Assembly: GCF_007625205.1 (NCBI RefSeq)
Contig: NZ_VMNI01000007.1
Coordinates: 62,001-126,000, forward strand
DNA length: 64,000 nucleotides
Origin: Denitromonas ohlonensis
GTDB lineage: Bacteria; Pseudomonadota; Gammaproteobacteria; Burkholderiales; Rhodocyclaceae
Reading direction: 5' to 3'
Made by a program: the position numbers and the translations under genes. Of this stretch, positions 53,987-63,120 are shown one piece after another (within the stretch, counting starts at the first letter, position 1; every line of letters begins with the position of its first letter). A model generated the notes under the pieces. It saw only the letters and a program-made list of their open reading frames with translations. It did no database searches and was not told the DNA's origin.

Positions 53987-55216
53987 ATGAGCGATGTGAA
54001 CAAGGTAGTGCTGGCCTATTCGGGCGGCCTGGATACTTCGGTGATCCTGAAGTGGCTTCAAGATACGTACCAATGCGAAGTGGTGACCTTCACCGCCGAC
54101 CTGGGGCAGGGCGAGGAGCTTGACCCGGCACGCGAGAAAGCGCTCAAGTTCGGCATCAAGCCGGAGAACATCTTCATCGACGACCTGCGCGAGGAGTTTG
54201 TCCGCGATTTCGTGTTCCCGATGTTCCGTGCCAATACCGTGTATGAAGGCGAGTATCTGCTGGGGACCTCCATCGCACGCCCCTTGATCTCCAAGCGCCA
54301 GATCGAGATCGCCCGTCAGACCGGCGCCGACGCGGTCTCGCACGGCGCCACCGGCAAAGGTAATGATCAGGTGCGTTTCGAGCTCGGTTACTACGCGCTG
54401 ATGCCGAACGTGAAGGTGATCGCGCCGTGGCGTGAGTGGGATCTGCTCTCGCGCGAGAAGCTGCTCAAATACGCCGAAGATGCGGGCATCTCCATCGACA
54501 TGAAGCATCGCCAGGGCGGCGCACCGTATTCGATGGATGCCAACCTGCTGCACATCTCCTACGAAGGCCGTCACCTCGAGAACCCGGCGGCTGAAGCCGA
54601 AGAGTCGATGTGGCGCTGGACGGTGTCGCCCGAGGCGGCCCCGGATGCGGCCGAATACCTGGATCTGGAATTCGAAAACGGCGATCTGGTGTCGATCAAC
54701 GGCAAGCGCATGAAGGCGCATGAGCTGCTGGCGACCCTGAACCAGGTCGGCGGCAAGCATGGCGTGGGCCGGCTGGACCTCGTCGAAAACCGCTATGTCG
54801 GCATGAAGTCCCGCGGCTGCTACGAGACCCCGGGCGGCACCATCCTCCTCAAGGCGCACCGCGCGATTGAGTCGGTGACGCTGGACCGTGAGGTTGCGCA
54901 TCTGAAGGACGACATCATGCCGCGCTACGCCAGCACGATTTACAACGGCTACTGGTGGGCGCCCGAGCGCCTGGCCATGCAAGCACTGATCGATCAGACC
55001 CAAAAGACCGTCAACGGCTGGGTGCGCATCAAGCTCTACAAGGGCAACGTGATTGTTGTCAGCCGCGACTCGAAAACCGATTCGCTGTTCGATCCGACCA
55101 TCGCGACCTTTGAAGATGACCAAGGCGCCTACGATCAGAAAGATGCGCATGGCTTCATTCGTCTCAATGCATTGCGCTTGCGTATTGCGGAGAATGCGCG
55201 CAACAAGCGCGGCTAA
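53987..55216 (+). CDS. argG: Argininosuccinate synthase
   Basis: Joins citrulline and aspartate using ATP. It has 409 residues. [15 protein letters not shown] is the PP-loop; [38 protein letters not shown] and [13 protein letters not shown] are ArgG landmarks. The size fits the ~400-residue type 1 class. The DUF2788 gene follows after 12 bases. Confidence 0.97.
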   Translation: MSDVNKVVLAYSGGLDTSVILKWLQDTYQCEVVTFTADLGQGEELDPAREKALKFGIKPENIFIDDLREEFVRDFVFPMFRANTVYEGEYLLGTSIARPLISKRQIEIARQTGADAVSHGATGKGNDQVRFELGYYALMPNVKVIAPWREWDLLSREKLLKYAEDAGISIDMKHRQGGAPYSMDANLLHISYEGRHLENPAAEAEESMWRWTVSPEAAPDAAEYLDLEFENGDLVSINGKRMKAHELLATLNQVGGKHGVGRLDLVENRYVGMKSRGCYETPGGTILLKAHRAIESVTLDREVAHLKDDIMPRYASTIYNGYWWAPERLAMQALIDQTQKTVNGWVRIKLYKGNVIVVSRDSKTDSLFDPTIATFEDDQGAYDQKDAHGFIRLNALRLRIAENARNKRG

Positions 55217-55228
55217 GGATGCAGTGGC

Positions 55229-55459
55229 GTGGAAAGTGATGTCATCCTGTTCGGTCTGACCGTTGCGGAATTTGAAGAAATTTCGCTCAAGGTCTGCTTT
55301 GGTGGATTGATCCTTTACATGCTGTTCATCATCGGCAATCTGGCCAAGGAATCGAAGGCCGGCAAGTACGGCACCGTGTGGATGTTTGCTGCCTTGGGGC
55401 TGGGCTTTGTCGGCTTTATCGCCAAAGGGCTTATCGCCCGTTTGTTGGGTATCGAGTGA
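55229..55459 (+). CDS. DUF2788 small membrane protein
   Basis: A 76-residue protein from a GTG at 55229 (AAGGA nine bases upstream). Two hydrophobic helices (KVCFGGLILYMLFIIGNLA and VWMFAALGLGFVGFIAKGLI) separated by a short basic loop. It fits DUF2788, of unknown function. Co-transcribed with argG by spacing. Confidence 0.85.
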   Translation: MESDVILFGLTVAEFEEISLKVCFGGLILYMLFIIGNLAKESKAGKYGTVWMFAALGLGFVGFIAKGLIARLLGIE

Positions 55460-55488
55460 CCCCGGGGAGGGGTTTCAGGGAGAGTGTC

Positions 55489-55812
55489 ATGACAGAAAAA
55501 ACGCTGATCGAAGGCGTGTCGGTAGCCAAGGAAGCCAATGTGTATTTCGGCGGAAAGTGCGTCAGTCACAACCTTACCTTGGCTGACGGTACGCGCAAAT
55601 CGGTAGGAGTCGTCCTGCCGGCGACACTCACCTTCACCACGGCATCGCCCGAGGTGATGGAAATCGTGGCCGGCGCGTGCAGTGTGCGCATGGGCGGCGA
55701 CGCCGAGTGGCGCAGCTTCGAGGCCGGACAGACTTTCAAGGTGGCCGGTTCATCCAGCTTCGATATTCAGGTGGTTGGTTCGCCGATGCATTACGTTTGC
55801 CATTTCGGTTGA
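55489..55812 (+). CDS. ppnP: Pyrimidine/purine nucleoside phosphorylase PpnP
   Basis: A 107-residue cupin of the DUF1255 (YaiE/PpnP) family that phosphorolyses nucleosides. EANVYFGGKCVSHNLTLADG, VGVVLPATLTFTT and GAEWRSFEAGQTFKV-like strands are present (here GDAEWRSFEAGQTF). The start at 55489 is preferred to a longer frame overlapping DUF2788, and matches family length. Confidence 0.93.
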   Translation: MTEKTLIEGVSVAKEANVYFGGKCVSHNLTLADGTRKSVGVVLPATLTFTTASPEVMEIVAGACSVRMGGDAEWRSFEAGQTFKVAGSSSFDIQVVGSPMHYVCHFG

Positions 55813-55835
55813 TCCGGCGCTGATGAGCCGAGGTG

Positions 55836-55863
55836 CGGCGGCTCAGGCCGCCGTTGCCTTTTC
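55836..55863 (+). terminator. Terminator after ppnP
   Basis: CGGCGGC, TCAG loop, GCCGCCG: a perfect 7-bp stem, then TTGCCTTTT. Confidence 0.7.
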
Positions 55864-55908
55864 TGCCATTCGTATGGCTTGAATAAATCAGAACAGACAG
55901 GAGTGCTT

Positions 55909-56394
55909 ATGCCGTCGTTTGATATCACCTCAGAAGTGGATATGCCGTCGCTCAACAACGCAATCGACAGCACCAACAAGAAGATCACCAACCGTTACGA
56001 CTTCAAAGGGACTGATGCGCGGGTCGAGCACAAGGACAAGATGCTCACCCTGCATGGCGACAACGATTTTCAGATCGATCAGATGAAGGCCATCTTGCTG
56101 CCTGAACTGACGGCCAAGAAAATCGATGTGCGCTGCCTTGAAGAAGAAAAGCTGCAGAAGGTCGGCGGGAACAAGGTGAAGCAGGAGATTCGCGTTCGTG
56201 TCGGCGTCGAACAGGATCTGGCCAAGAAGATCGTCAAGCTGATCAAGGACGGCAAGGTCAAGGTGCAGGCGGCGATTCAGGGTGAGTCGATTCGGGTGAC
56301 GGGCAAGAAGCGGGACGACCTGCAAGACTGTATCGCCCTGGTCCGCAAGGAAATTACCGACTATCCTTTGCAATACGAGAACTTCCGGGATTGA
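55909..56394 (+). CDS. yajQ: YajQ-family nucleotide-binding protein
   Basis: A 161-residue two-domain protein: PSFDITSEVDMPSLNNAIDS, TNRYDFKGTDARVEHKD and VRVTGKKRDDLQ-like C-terminus. YajQ binds nucleotides, and a Xanthomonas homologue binds cyclic-di-GMP. The ATG at 55909 gives the conserved MPSFD start. The YjfB-like gene follows after 4 bases. Confidence 0.95.
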   Translation: MPSFDITSEVDMPSLNNAIDSTNKKITNRYDFKGTDARVEHKDKMLTLHGDNDFQIDQMKAILLPELTAKKIDVRCLEEEKLQKVGGNKVKQEIRVRVGVEQDLAKKIVKLIKDGKVKVQAAIQGESIRVTGKKRDDLQDCIALVRKEITDYPLQYENFRD

Positions 56395-56398
56395 ACGC

Positions 56399-56587
56399 AT
56401 GGATGTTTCAGCGGTATCGGCCAGTGCATTGACCGACGTGCAAAGTCAGGCGGCCTTGCTGATGCAACGCAAGGCGCAGGATATCGCCGCGAGCAATGCG
56501 GCGCAGTTGATCGAGGCCTTGCCGCAACCGGCGGCTGCGCCCGATCCGAATGCGACGGTGGGTGGAAAGATCGACGTATTTGTCTGA
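56399..56587 (+). CDS. YjfB-like small protein (putative motility protein)
   Basis: A 62-residue protein: DVSAVSASALTDVQSQAALL and a C-terminal GGKIDVFV. It resembles the YjfB family, labelled putative motility proteins from Bacillus context. There is no signal peptide or membrane helix. Four bases after yajQ, so coupled. Function unknown. Confidence 0.75.
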   Translation: MDVSAVSASALTDVQSQAALLMQRKAQDIAASNAAQLIEALPQPAAAPDPNATVGGKIDVFV

Positions 56588-56613
56588 ATTCGCTCAGCGA
56601 AGTTTATTACGCT

Positions 56614-56650
56614 CGGCCGGGCACCTTCAGGGTGGCCGGCCGTTTCATTT
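56614..56650 (+). terminator. Terminator after the YjfB-like gene
   Basis: A 12-bp stem with one mismatch (56614-56625 / 56631-56642), 5-nt loop, then TTTCATTTT. Confidence 0.8.
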
Positions 56651-56703
56651 TATGAACTGACGCCAAGCGTTATGATGGAGACTGATTCGGTCGGGAGAGG
56701 GTG

Positions 56704-57351
56704 ATGTTGCAGCAGACCCGGTGGGTATTTTTTTGCGCCGCTGTATTGATGGCTGGCGCCGTTCAGGCGACTGATGTCGCGGTGGTGGGTCTGTTCCCCG
56801 GCAAAGCCGTGCTGGTCATCGATGGCGGGCGCCCTGCGACACTGGCGGTAGGGCGCAGCACAAAGAGCGGCGTGAAGGTGGTGTCGGTGCAGGGCGAGCA
56901 AGTGGTTGTCGAGATCAACGGCACGCGTGAAACCCTGCGCCTTGGCCAGCGGGTGGTGAAATCGGCGGCATCCACCGAGGCGCCGACCGTCAACCTCACC
57001 GCAGATTCGCGTGGCCATTTTCTTGCCGCAGGCAGTATCAACGGCGCCCCCATGCGTTTCCTGGTCGACACCGGTGCGAGCATGGTCGCGCTTGGGCGGG
57101 CGGATGCCGAGCGTGCGCGTATCGACTATCTCAAGCATGGTCGCCCAAGCGTTTCCCAGACCGCCAATGGCATGGTGCGAACCTGGGTCGTCAAGCTGGC
57201 GGAAGTCAATCTGGCGGGCGTGACCCTGCATCAGGTGGACGCTGCCATCCATGATTCCGACCTGCCGGTCGCCTTGCTGGGCATGAGTGTGCTCAACCGC
57301 ATGGAAATGCAGCGCTCGGGCGACACCTTGACCCTCCGAAAACGGTATTGA
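56704..57351 (+). CDS. Retropepsin-like aspartic protease (TIGR02281 type)
   Basis: About 215 residues with a signal peptide (VFFCAAVLMAGAVQA). The C-terminal retropepsin-like domain has FLVDTGASMVAL with the catalytic DTG and LLGMSVLNRMEM near the end, as in clan AA family TIGR02281. The N-terminal part (VAVVGLFPGKAVLVIDG) is a small beta domain. Start: ATG at 56704 fits GGGAGAGG better than the GTG at 56701. Probably periplasmic. Its stop overlaps the next gene's TTG. Confidence 0.88.
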   Translation: MLQQTRWVFFCAAVLMAGAVQATDVAVVGLFPGKAVLVIDGGRPATLAVGRSTKSGVKVVSVQGEQVVVEINGTRETLRLGQRVVKSAASTEAPTVNLTADSRGHFLAAGSINGAPMRFLVDTGASMVALGRADAERARIDYLKHGRPSVSQTANGMVRTWVVKLAEVNLAGVTLHQVDAAIHDSDLPVALLGMSVLNRMEMQRSGDTLTLRKRY

Positions 57352-57965
57352 TCGTGTCTCGGCCCGACGCACTCTCTGATCGATTACTGACCGCCGCCGC
57401 CCTGCGCGAGCGGTTTGCGCTGTCGCCAGCGCCTGCGGTGATGCGCGACGATGCTGCGCCGGATCGTTTGCGACCCGCAGCGGTGCTGGTGCCACTTGTT
57501 GATCGCGATGAGGGGCTGACGGTGTTGCTCACCCGGCGCACCGACCACCTGCATCACCATCCGGGGCAGGTGAGTTTCCCTGGTGGTCGGGTGGAGGCTG
57601 GTGACCGGGATGCGGAAATGACCGCGCTGCGTGAAACCCACGAAGAGATCGGCCTGCATCCCGAACGCGTCGAGTTGCTGGGCGCACTGTCCGAATACCA
57701 TACCGGCACAGGCTTTCGGGTGACGCCGGTAGTCGGGCTCATTCAACCGCCCTTTGATCTGACGCCGGACAGCTTCGAAGTTGCCGAAATTTTCGAGGTG
57801 CCGCTCAGTTTTCTGATCGATCCGGCGAATCGCCGTCAGGAGCAACTTCTGATCGACGGGCGGGCGCGAACCTACTACGCCATGCCATGGCAGCATCACC
57901 ATATCTGGGGGGCGACCGCAGGCATGCTGGTCATGCTCTCGCGTTTTCTCGGTGAGCCCGATTAG
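57348..57965 (+). CDS. Nudix hydrolase, CoA pyrophosphatase type (NudL-like)
   Basis: A 205-residue Nudix protein. The Nudix box GGRVEAGDRDAEMTALRETH followed by EEIGL is intact; HHPGQVSFPGGRVE is the UPF0035/CoA-diphosphatase signature. It probably hydrolyses CoA derivatives to 4'-phosphopantetheine. The start is TTG at 57348 (overlapping the previous stop) or GTG at 57354. Confidence 0.92.
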   Translation: MIVSRPDALSDRLLTAAALRERFALSPAPAVMRDDAAPDRLRPAAVLVPLVDRDEGLTVLLTRRTDHLHHHPGQVSFPGGRVEAGDRDAEMTALRETHEEIGLHPERVELLGALSEYHTGTGFRVTPVVGLIQPPFDLTPDSFEVAEIFEVPLSFLIDPANRRQEQLLIDGRARTYYAMPWQHHHIWGATAGMLVMLSRFLGEPD

Positions 57966-58077
57966 CGTTGCCCAGTATCGGATGTCAAATTGCCGCGGCT
58001 TGCGCTTTGAGACGCGGGCAATTGTGGTATGTTTCCCGTCGATTCCCGTCTGTCCAGACGCCGCGTAGTTGGCCTGA

Positions 58078-59004
58078 ATGAAACTCCTTGCGATCGTGTT
58101 GGCCTTGTTGGTCGAACAAGTACGTCCCCTGTCGGTAGAGCGCTGGGTTCACGCGCCCCTGCACCGATTGGCCGATGCCTGCGCGGGTCGGTTCTATGCC
58201 GGTCGCGGCGGCAGCGCGGTGTTTGTCTGGCTCGCTTTTGTCGGTTCCGCCAGTCTTGCAACGCTGGGCTTGTATTGGTTGTTGTGGTCAGTGCAGCCGG
58301 TGCTGGCCTTCGCACTCAACCTTCTTGTGCTTTATCTGACCCTGGGCTTCCGGCACGAAAGTCACTATTTCACCGATATTCATCTCGCGCTCGGCATGGG
58401 CGAGTTGACACGCGCCCGTGCCCTGTTGGGACAGTGGCGGGGTGCATCGTATTCAGAGGCGACAGACACCGAAGTGGCACGGCTTGCCATCGAAGAGGCC
58501 TTGCTGGCCGCCCACCGGAACGTGTTCGGGGTGATGTTCTGGTTCGTGATGTTGCCGGGGCCGGTGGGGGCGGTGGCGTATCGCCTGTCAGATTTCCTTG
58601 TGCGCCGCTGGCGCAAGGCGAGTGCTGATGAACCGAACACGTTCGATCGCTTCGCGCGCCGGGCCTTCAACGTGGTGGATTGGGCGCCGGCGCGTCTGAC
58701 CGGTATCTCATTTGCGATCGTCGGAAATTTCGAGGATGCAATCCTCTGTTGGCGGACCCAGGCAGCCCTATGGGCCGAACCGAGTTCGGGTGTAGTATTG
58801 GCCTGCGGAGGCGGTGCGCTCGGCCTGAGGCTGGGCTTGCCAATCCGTCAATCGGGCACTTTGCTTGAGCGTCCGGAACTGGGCGCAGGCGAAGATGTTC
58901 GTGTTGAATCCATGCAGGGCGCGATCGGATTACTATGGCGTGCCTTGCTCATGTGTTTGCTCATGCTGACTTTGGGTAGCGTGGTGGTATGGGTGGCACC
59001 TTGA
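58078..59004 (+). CDS. CobD/CbiB-family membrane protein
   Basis: A 308-residue integral membrane protein: LLAIVLALLVEQVRPLSVER, FALNLLVLYLTLGFRHES, ARLAIEEALLAAHRNVFGVM and WFVMLPGPVGAVAYRLSD. It resembles CobD/CbiB (adenosylcobinamide-phosphate synthase) and AmpE-like relatives. No other cobalamin genes are near, so a role in B12 synthesis is doubtful. The ATG at 58078 is the only good start. Confidence 0.82.
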   Translation: MKLLAIVLALLVEQVRPLSVERWVHAPLHRLADACAGRFYAGRGGSAVFVWLAFVGSASLATLGLYWLLWSVQPVLAFALNLLVLYLTLGFRHESHYFTDIHLALGMGELTRARALLGQWRGASYSEATDTEVARLAIEEALLAAHRNVFGVMFWFVMLPGPVGAVAYRLSDFLVRRWRKASADEPNTFDRFARRAFNVVDWAPARLTGISFAIVGNFEDAILCWRTQAALWAEPSSGVVLACGGGALGLRLGLPIRQSGTLLERPELGAGEDVRVESMQGAIGLLWRALLMCLLMLTLGSVVVWVAP

Positions 59005-59025
59005 GTTTTCCAGGAGGGAGTGTAG

Positions 59026-60210
59026 ATGGCTAATCGTGAAGTAGTGGTTTTGAGTGCCGTGCGTTCGCCGATCGGCGCGTTCGGTGGCAGCCTGGCCGAT
59101 TTCGAAGCATCGGAACTGGCCGGAATCGTCATGAAGGAGTCGGTCGCCCGTTCCGGTGTCGATCCTCAACTGATCAATTACGTGACCGTCGGTAACTGCA
59201 TCCCGACCGACGCGCGTTACGCCTACGTTTCACGTGTTGCGTCCATTCAGGCAGGTCTGCCGATGGAATCGGTGGCCATGCAGGTCAGCCGGCTGTGTTC
59301 GTCGGGTTTGCAGGGTATCGTGACCACCGCTCAGAACATTCTCCTGGGCGATGCCGACTACGGTATTGGCGGCGGCGTTGAAGTCATGTCCAAGGGTGCC
59401 TACATGCTGCCCGCGCTGCGTTCTGGCGCACGCATGGGTGACACCAAGGCCTTCGACAGCATGGTCGCCGTGCTGACGGACCCGTTTGGCGTCGGCCATA
59501 TGGGTATCACCGCCGAAAACCTGGCCGCCAAGCATGGCTTCAGTCGTGAAGAGCAGGATGCCTTCGCGGTCGAGTCGCAGCGTCGTGCCGCCGCGGCGCA
59601 AGAGGCCGGCTATTTCGAGTCCCAGATCGTCCCGATCGTCAAGCAGACGCGTAAGGGCGAAGTCGTGTTTGCCGCCGACGAGCACCTCAAGCCGGGCACC
59701 ACCATGGAATCGCTGGCCAAGATGAAGCCGGCATTCAAGAAAGACGGTACGGTGACCGCTGGTAACGCGTCGGGCATCAACGACGGTGCAGCCTTCTTCG
59801 TGTTGGCCGACAGTGAAGTGGCAGCCAAAGCCGGCCACAAGCCGATCGCCCGTCTGGTGTCGTACGCCATTGCTGGTGTGCCGAACGAGATCATGGGTGA
59901 AGGCCCGATCCCGGCAACGCGTCTGGCACTCAAGAAAGGCGGCCTGACGCTGGATCAGATGGACGTGATCGAGTCGAACGAAGCCTTTGCCGCTCAGGCA
60001 CTGACCGTCACCAAAGTGCTCGGTCTTGATCCTGCCAAGACCAACCCCAACGGTGGTGCGATTGCACTGGGCCACCCGGTGGGTTGTTCGGGCGCCTTCA
60101 TCGCGACCAAGGCGGTTTACGAACTGCAGCGCACCGGCGGCCGGTATGCGCTGGTGACCATGTGTATCGGTGGTGGCCAGGGTATCGCTGCCATTTTCGA
60201 GCGCATGTAA
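59026..60210 (+). CDS. Acetyl-CoA acetyltransferase (beta-ketothiolase)
   Basis: Condenses two acetyl-CoA or cleaves 3-ketoacyl-CoA. It has 394 residues. The acylated Cys is in SRLCSSGLQGIV; NEAFAAQAL, IALGHPVGCSGAF (His) and CIGGGQGIAAIFE complete the thiolase active site. GVGHMGITAENLA and the length fit biosynthetic/PhaA-like thiolases, but degradative paralogues cannot be excluded. AGGAGGGAG precedes the ATG. A terminator follows. Confidence 0.94.
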   Translation: MANREVVVLSAVRSPIGAFGGSLADFEASELAGIVMKESVARSGVDPQLINYVTVGNCIPTDARYAYVSRVASIQAGLPMESVAMQVSRLCSSGLQGIVTTAQNILLGDADYGIGGGVEVMSKGAYMLPALRSGARMGDTKAFDSMVAVLTDPFGVGHMGITAENLAAKHGFSREEQDAFAVESQRRAAAAQEAGYFESQIVPIVKQTRKGEVVFAADEHLKPGTTMESLAKMKPAFKKDGTVTAGNASGINDGAAFFVLADSEVAAKAGHKPIARLVSYAIAGVPNEIMGEGPIPATRLALKKGGLTLDQMDVIESNEAFAAQALTVTKVLGLDPAKTNPNGGAIALGHPVGCSGAFIATKAVYELQRTGGRYALVTMCIGGGQGIAAIFERM

Positions 60211-60227
60211 TCGGTTCAAAGCATCAA

Positions 60228-60255
60228 AAAAAACCCCGCTTCGGCGGGGTTTTTT
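60228..60255. terminator. Bidirectional terminator between thiolase and rsgA
   Basis: AAAAAACCCCGC, TTCG, GCGGGGTTTTTT: a perfect 12-bp stem with A- and T-runs. Confidence 0.96.
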
Positions 60256-60280
60256 CATGTCTTGTTCACGCCAGCTTGAA

Positions 60281-61171
60281 CTACCAGCCCTGCGACAAGC
60301 GTTTGGCGTTGTGAATCTCGTTGTGAAGCAGCCGGTAGTGCGAGAAGCGACGCGCCGAGATGATGCCTTCTTCGACCGCGGTGAGCAGTGCGCAGCCCGG
60401 CTCGGCATCGTGCCTGCAATTGCGGAACCGGCACTGACCGAGAAAGGGGGCGAACTCGCAAAAGCCGGCGAGCAGATCGTCTTCGGTCAGGTGGGCCAGG
60501 CCAAAGGCTTGCAGCCCGGGGCTGTCGATCAGCGCGCCACCGCTTGGCAGCGCGTACAGGCGGGTGGAGGTGGTGGTGTGTTTGCCGGTGTCCAGCGCTT
60601 CGGAAATCTCCCGCGTCGCTGCATTGGCGTCCGGGACGAGTGCATTGGTGAGTGTGGACTTGCCCATGCCGGACTGCCCGACCAGTATGCTGGTCTCGCC
60701 GCTCAGGACGGCCGCCAGCGTGCTGACGTCCTGCATGGCCGATAATTCGATGAGTTCGTAGCCAAGGGCGGTGAACATGGCCAGACGGCGGCGTGCGTCG
60801 TCCAGGCCAGCGGTGACGTCGGCCTTGTTCAGCACGATGCGCGCTTTCAGATTCTGGTGCTCCGCCGCGCACAGGCAGCGGGAGATCAGTTCGTCACTGA
60901 AGCTGGGCTCGGTGGCGACAACGATGAGAATCTGACTAACGTTAGCGGCCAGGAGTTTTTGGCGAAACGCGTCTGAGCGGTGAAGCAGGCTTTGGCGCGC
61001 TTCATTTTTCTGGATGACCCCGTGGCCGGCGCTGGTGGCCTTGAACTCGACCTTGTCGCCGCAGGCGAAATCGATTCGCTTGCCCCGGGTGACACATAGC
61101 CAGCGTTCGCCGTCGGTGTCGATAACTTCAAACTGACGGCCAAAGGAGGCAACGATGGTGCCTTGGTTCAT
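60281..61171 (-). CDS. rsgA: Small ribosomal subunit biogenesis GTPase RsgA
   Basis: Circularly permuted GTPase for 30S maturation. It has 296 residues. An N-terminal OB-fold, then G4 VLNKADVT before G1 VGQSGMGKSTLTNAL and G3 DSPGLQAFGL, the permuted order. The C-terminal zinc site CRFRNCRHDAEPGCAL is present. The M48 protease gene is 10 bases upstream, so the two are co-transcribed. Confidence 0.97.
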   Translation of the reverse strand: MNQGTIVASFGRQFEVIDTDGERWLCVTRGKRIDFACGDKVEFKATSAGHGVIQKNEARQSLLHRSDAFRQKLLAANVSQILIVVATEPSFSDELISRCLCAAEHQNLKARIVLNKADVTAGLDDARRRLAMFTALGYELIELSAMQDVSTLAAVLSGETSILVGQSGMGKSTLTNALVPDANAATREISEALDTGKHTTTSTRLYALPSGGALIDSPGLQAFGLAHLTEDDLLAGFCEFAPFLGQCRFRNCRHDAEPGCALLTAVEEGIISARRFSHYRLLHNEIHNAKRLSQGW

Positions 61172-61181
61172 CGGGTGTTTC

Positions 61182-62435
61182 TCAAAGCGTTTTTCCCTGA
61201 AGGTGGGCGATTCGGATGCTGGCCGGGGGGTGTGAGTCGTAAATACGTGAGTAGAGCGGATCGGGTGTCAGCGTGCTGGCGTTGTCTCGGTAGAGCTTGA
61301 CCAGTGCGCTGACCAGCGCTTCGCCGCTCGATTGCTCGGTAGCGTAGCGGTCAGCTTCAAACTCGTGCTTGCGTGACCAGGCGCTCATCAAGGGCGAGAA
61401 GGGGAAGCTGAAGACGGGCAGGGCGATCATGAACAGGGCCAGTGCCATGGCGGTGTTCTGCGCCGTTACGCCCAGGCCGGTGAAGAACCACGGGGTCGCC
61501 ATCAATGCCGAGAGCAGCCATAGCAGGCCCAGCATCATGGCGGACATCAGCACCAGGCGTTTGGTGACATGGCGATGCTTGAAGTGCCCCAATTCGTGGG
61601 CCAGCACGGCTTCGACCTCAATGGGCTCGAGTGTGTTGAGCAAGGTGTCGAAGAACACGATCCGCTTGCTCTGGCCAAAGCCGGTGAAATAGGCGTTGCC
61701 GTGGGCCGAGCGACGTGAGCCGTCCATCACGAACAGGCCGTTGCTGCGAAAGCCGCAGCGGGCCAGCAAGGCGTCGATGTGGCCGCGCATGCGTTCGTCT
61801 TCAAGGGGGGTGAAGCGGTTGAACAAGGGCGCGATGAAGGTTGGCCAGACGAGCAGCACCAACAGGTTGAAGCCAAGCCAGAATAGCCACACCGCCCACC
61901 ACCAGTGCGCGCCCATGGTGACCATCAGCCAAAGCACGGCGGCGATGACCGGAAGACCGATGATGGCGGCCAGTGCCAGCGTTTTGGCGGTGTCCGCCAC
62001 AAATAGCGCGGGCGTCATTTTGTTGAAGCCGAAGCGCGCTTCGGTGACGAAGGTGCGATACAGCGTCAGTGGCAGGTCGATGAGCGCGCCAAGTACCCCG
62101 ATCGATGCAAGAAACGCCGTGCCATGGAGGAGCGAGCCCTCGGCGAACACACCGGTCCAGGCCGCGTGAAGCCACTGCAGGCCGCCGCCGAGGGTCAGCA
62201 CGAGCACCCAGGCGGCGTTGATCAGCAGGTCGATGCGGCCGAGCCCCAGGCGAGCCAGGGTGTAGTCGGCCGCCTTTTGATGTGCGCCCAGGGTGATCTG
62301 TTGGGCGAACTCGCGTGGCACCTCGCTGCGGTGATCGGCGACATGCGTCTGGTGGCGATAGCCGAGCCAGAGTTTGAATGCGGCGGTGGCCACAAGAACG
62401 GCAAGAAACAGGCTGGAGAACAGGGTGTTGGTCAT
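61182..62435 (-). CDS. M48-family (Ste24-type) zinc metallopeptidase
   Basis: A 417-residue membrane protease. The zinc motif is VLAHELGHFKHRHV with the Glu ligand in HEFEADRYATEQ. N- and mid-protein hydrophobic segments (SLFLAVLVATAAFKLWL, LALAAIIGLPVIAAVLWLMV and WLFWLGFNLLVLLVWP) match the CAAX protease Ste24 layout. The start at 62435 removes an Arg/Pro-rich stretch upstream. It shares its promoter region with divergent orn. Confidence 0.93.
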   Translation of the reverse strand: MTNTLFSSLFLAVLVATAAFKLWLGYRHQTHVADHRSEVPREFAQQITLGAHQKAADYTLARLGLGRIDLLINAAWVLVLTLGGGLQWLHAAWTGVFAEGSLLHGTAFLASIGVLGALIDLPLTLYRTFVTEARFGFNKMTPALFVADTAKTLALAAIIGLPVIAAVLWLMVTMGAHWWWAVWLFWLGFNLLVLLVWPTFIAPLFNRFTPLEDERMRGHIDALLARCGFRSNGLFVMDGSRRSAHGNAYFTGFGQSKRIVFFDTLLNTLEPIEVEAVLAHELGHFKHRHVTKRLVLMSAMMLGLLWLLSALMATPWFFTGLGVTAQNTAMALALFMIALPVFSFPFSPLMSAWSRKHEFEADRYATEQSSGEALVSALVKLYRDNASTLTPDPLYSRIYDSHPPASIRIAHLQGKTL

Positions 62436-62528
62436 GCGCTGTCTGAAAATGGGAGAGGGCGGCGGGCGGGCCGAAAGGCGCACGAACTATGACACAATGC
62501 GCGATTATCAACGGCTTTTGGCAAAATT

Positions 62529-63080
62529 ATGGCACAGGATTCTAGCTACCTGATCTGGATCGACATGGAGATGACCGGGCTTGAGCCCGACACGGATCGC
62601 ATTATCGAGGTGGCGCTTGTGGTCACCAATAGCCAGCTTGAAACGGTGGCCGAGGCGCCGGTGCTGGCGGTTCATCAATCCGATGACGTACTGAACGGCA
62701 TGGACGAATGGAACACCCGCACCCATGGTCAGTCTGGCCTGACGGCGCGTGTGCGCGCCTCAGCGCTGGACGAAGCCGCCGTCGAAGCGCAGATGCTGGC
62801 GTTTCTGGCCGAGCATGTACCGGAGCGCGCGTCGCCGATGGCGGGCAATTCGATCTGCCAGGATCGCCGTTTCCTCGCTCGGCACATGCCCAAGCTCGAG
62901 GCGTGGTTCCATTATCGAAACCTGGATGTGTCAACACTCAAGGAACTGGCCAAGCGCTGGCACCCCGAGGTGCACAAGGGCGTTCAGAAGAAAGGCAAGC
63001 ATGAAGCGCTGGCCGATATTTACGAATCCATCGAAGAGTTGAAGCACTACCGGGCGAACTTCCTGCGCTTGCCGGAGTGA
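62529..63080 (+). CDS. orn: Oligoribonuclease
   Basis: 3'-5' exonuclease that finishes RNA and cyclic-di-GMP (pGpG) degradation. It has 183 residues. DEDD exonuclease motifs: [39 protein letters not shown] and [18 protein letters not shown]. Divergent from the M48 gene. In this window it and the HD-GYP protein are the visible links to cyclic-di-GMP. Confidence 0.97.
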   Translation: MAQDSSYLIWIDMEMTGLEPDTDRIIEVALVVTNSQLETVAEAPVLAVHQSDDVLNGMDEWNTRTHGQSGLTARVRASALDEAAVEAQMLAFLAEHVPERASPMAGNSICQDRRFLARHMPKLEAWFHYRNLDVSTLKELAKRWHPEVHKGVQKKGKHEALADIYESIEELKHYRANFLRLPE

Positions 63081-63120
63081 GCTTGACGGGCTGAGTCGAG
63101 GCCGCGCTATGTGGCCTGTA

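Noticed and set aside
58078-59004. Confident cobalamin-biosynthesis assignment
   Set aside because: Family resemblance only; no cobalamin genes or cobalamin riboswitch nearby.
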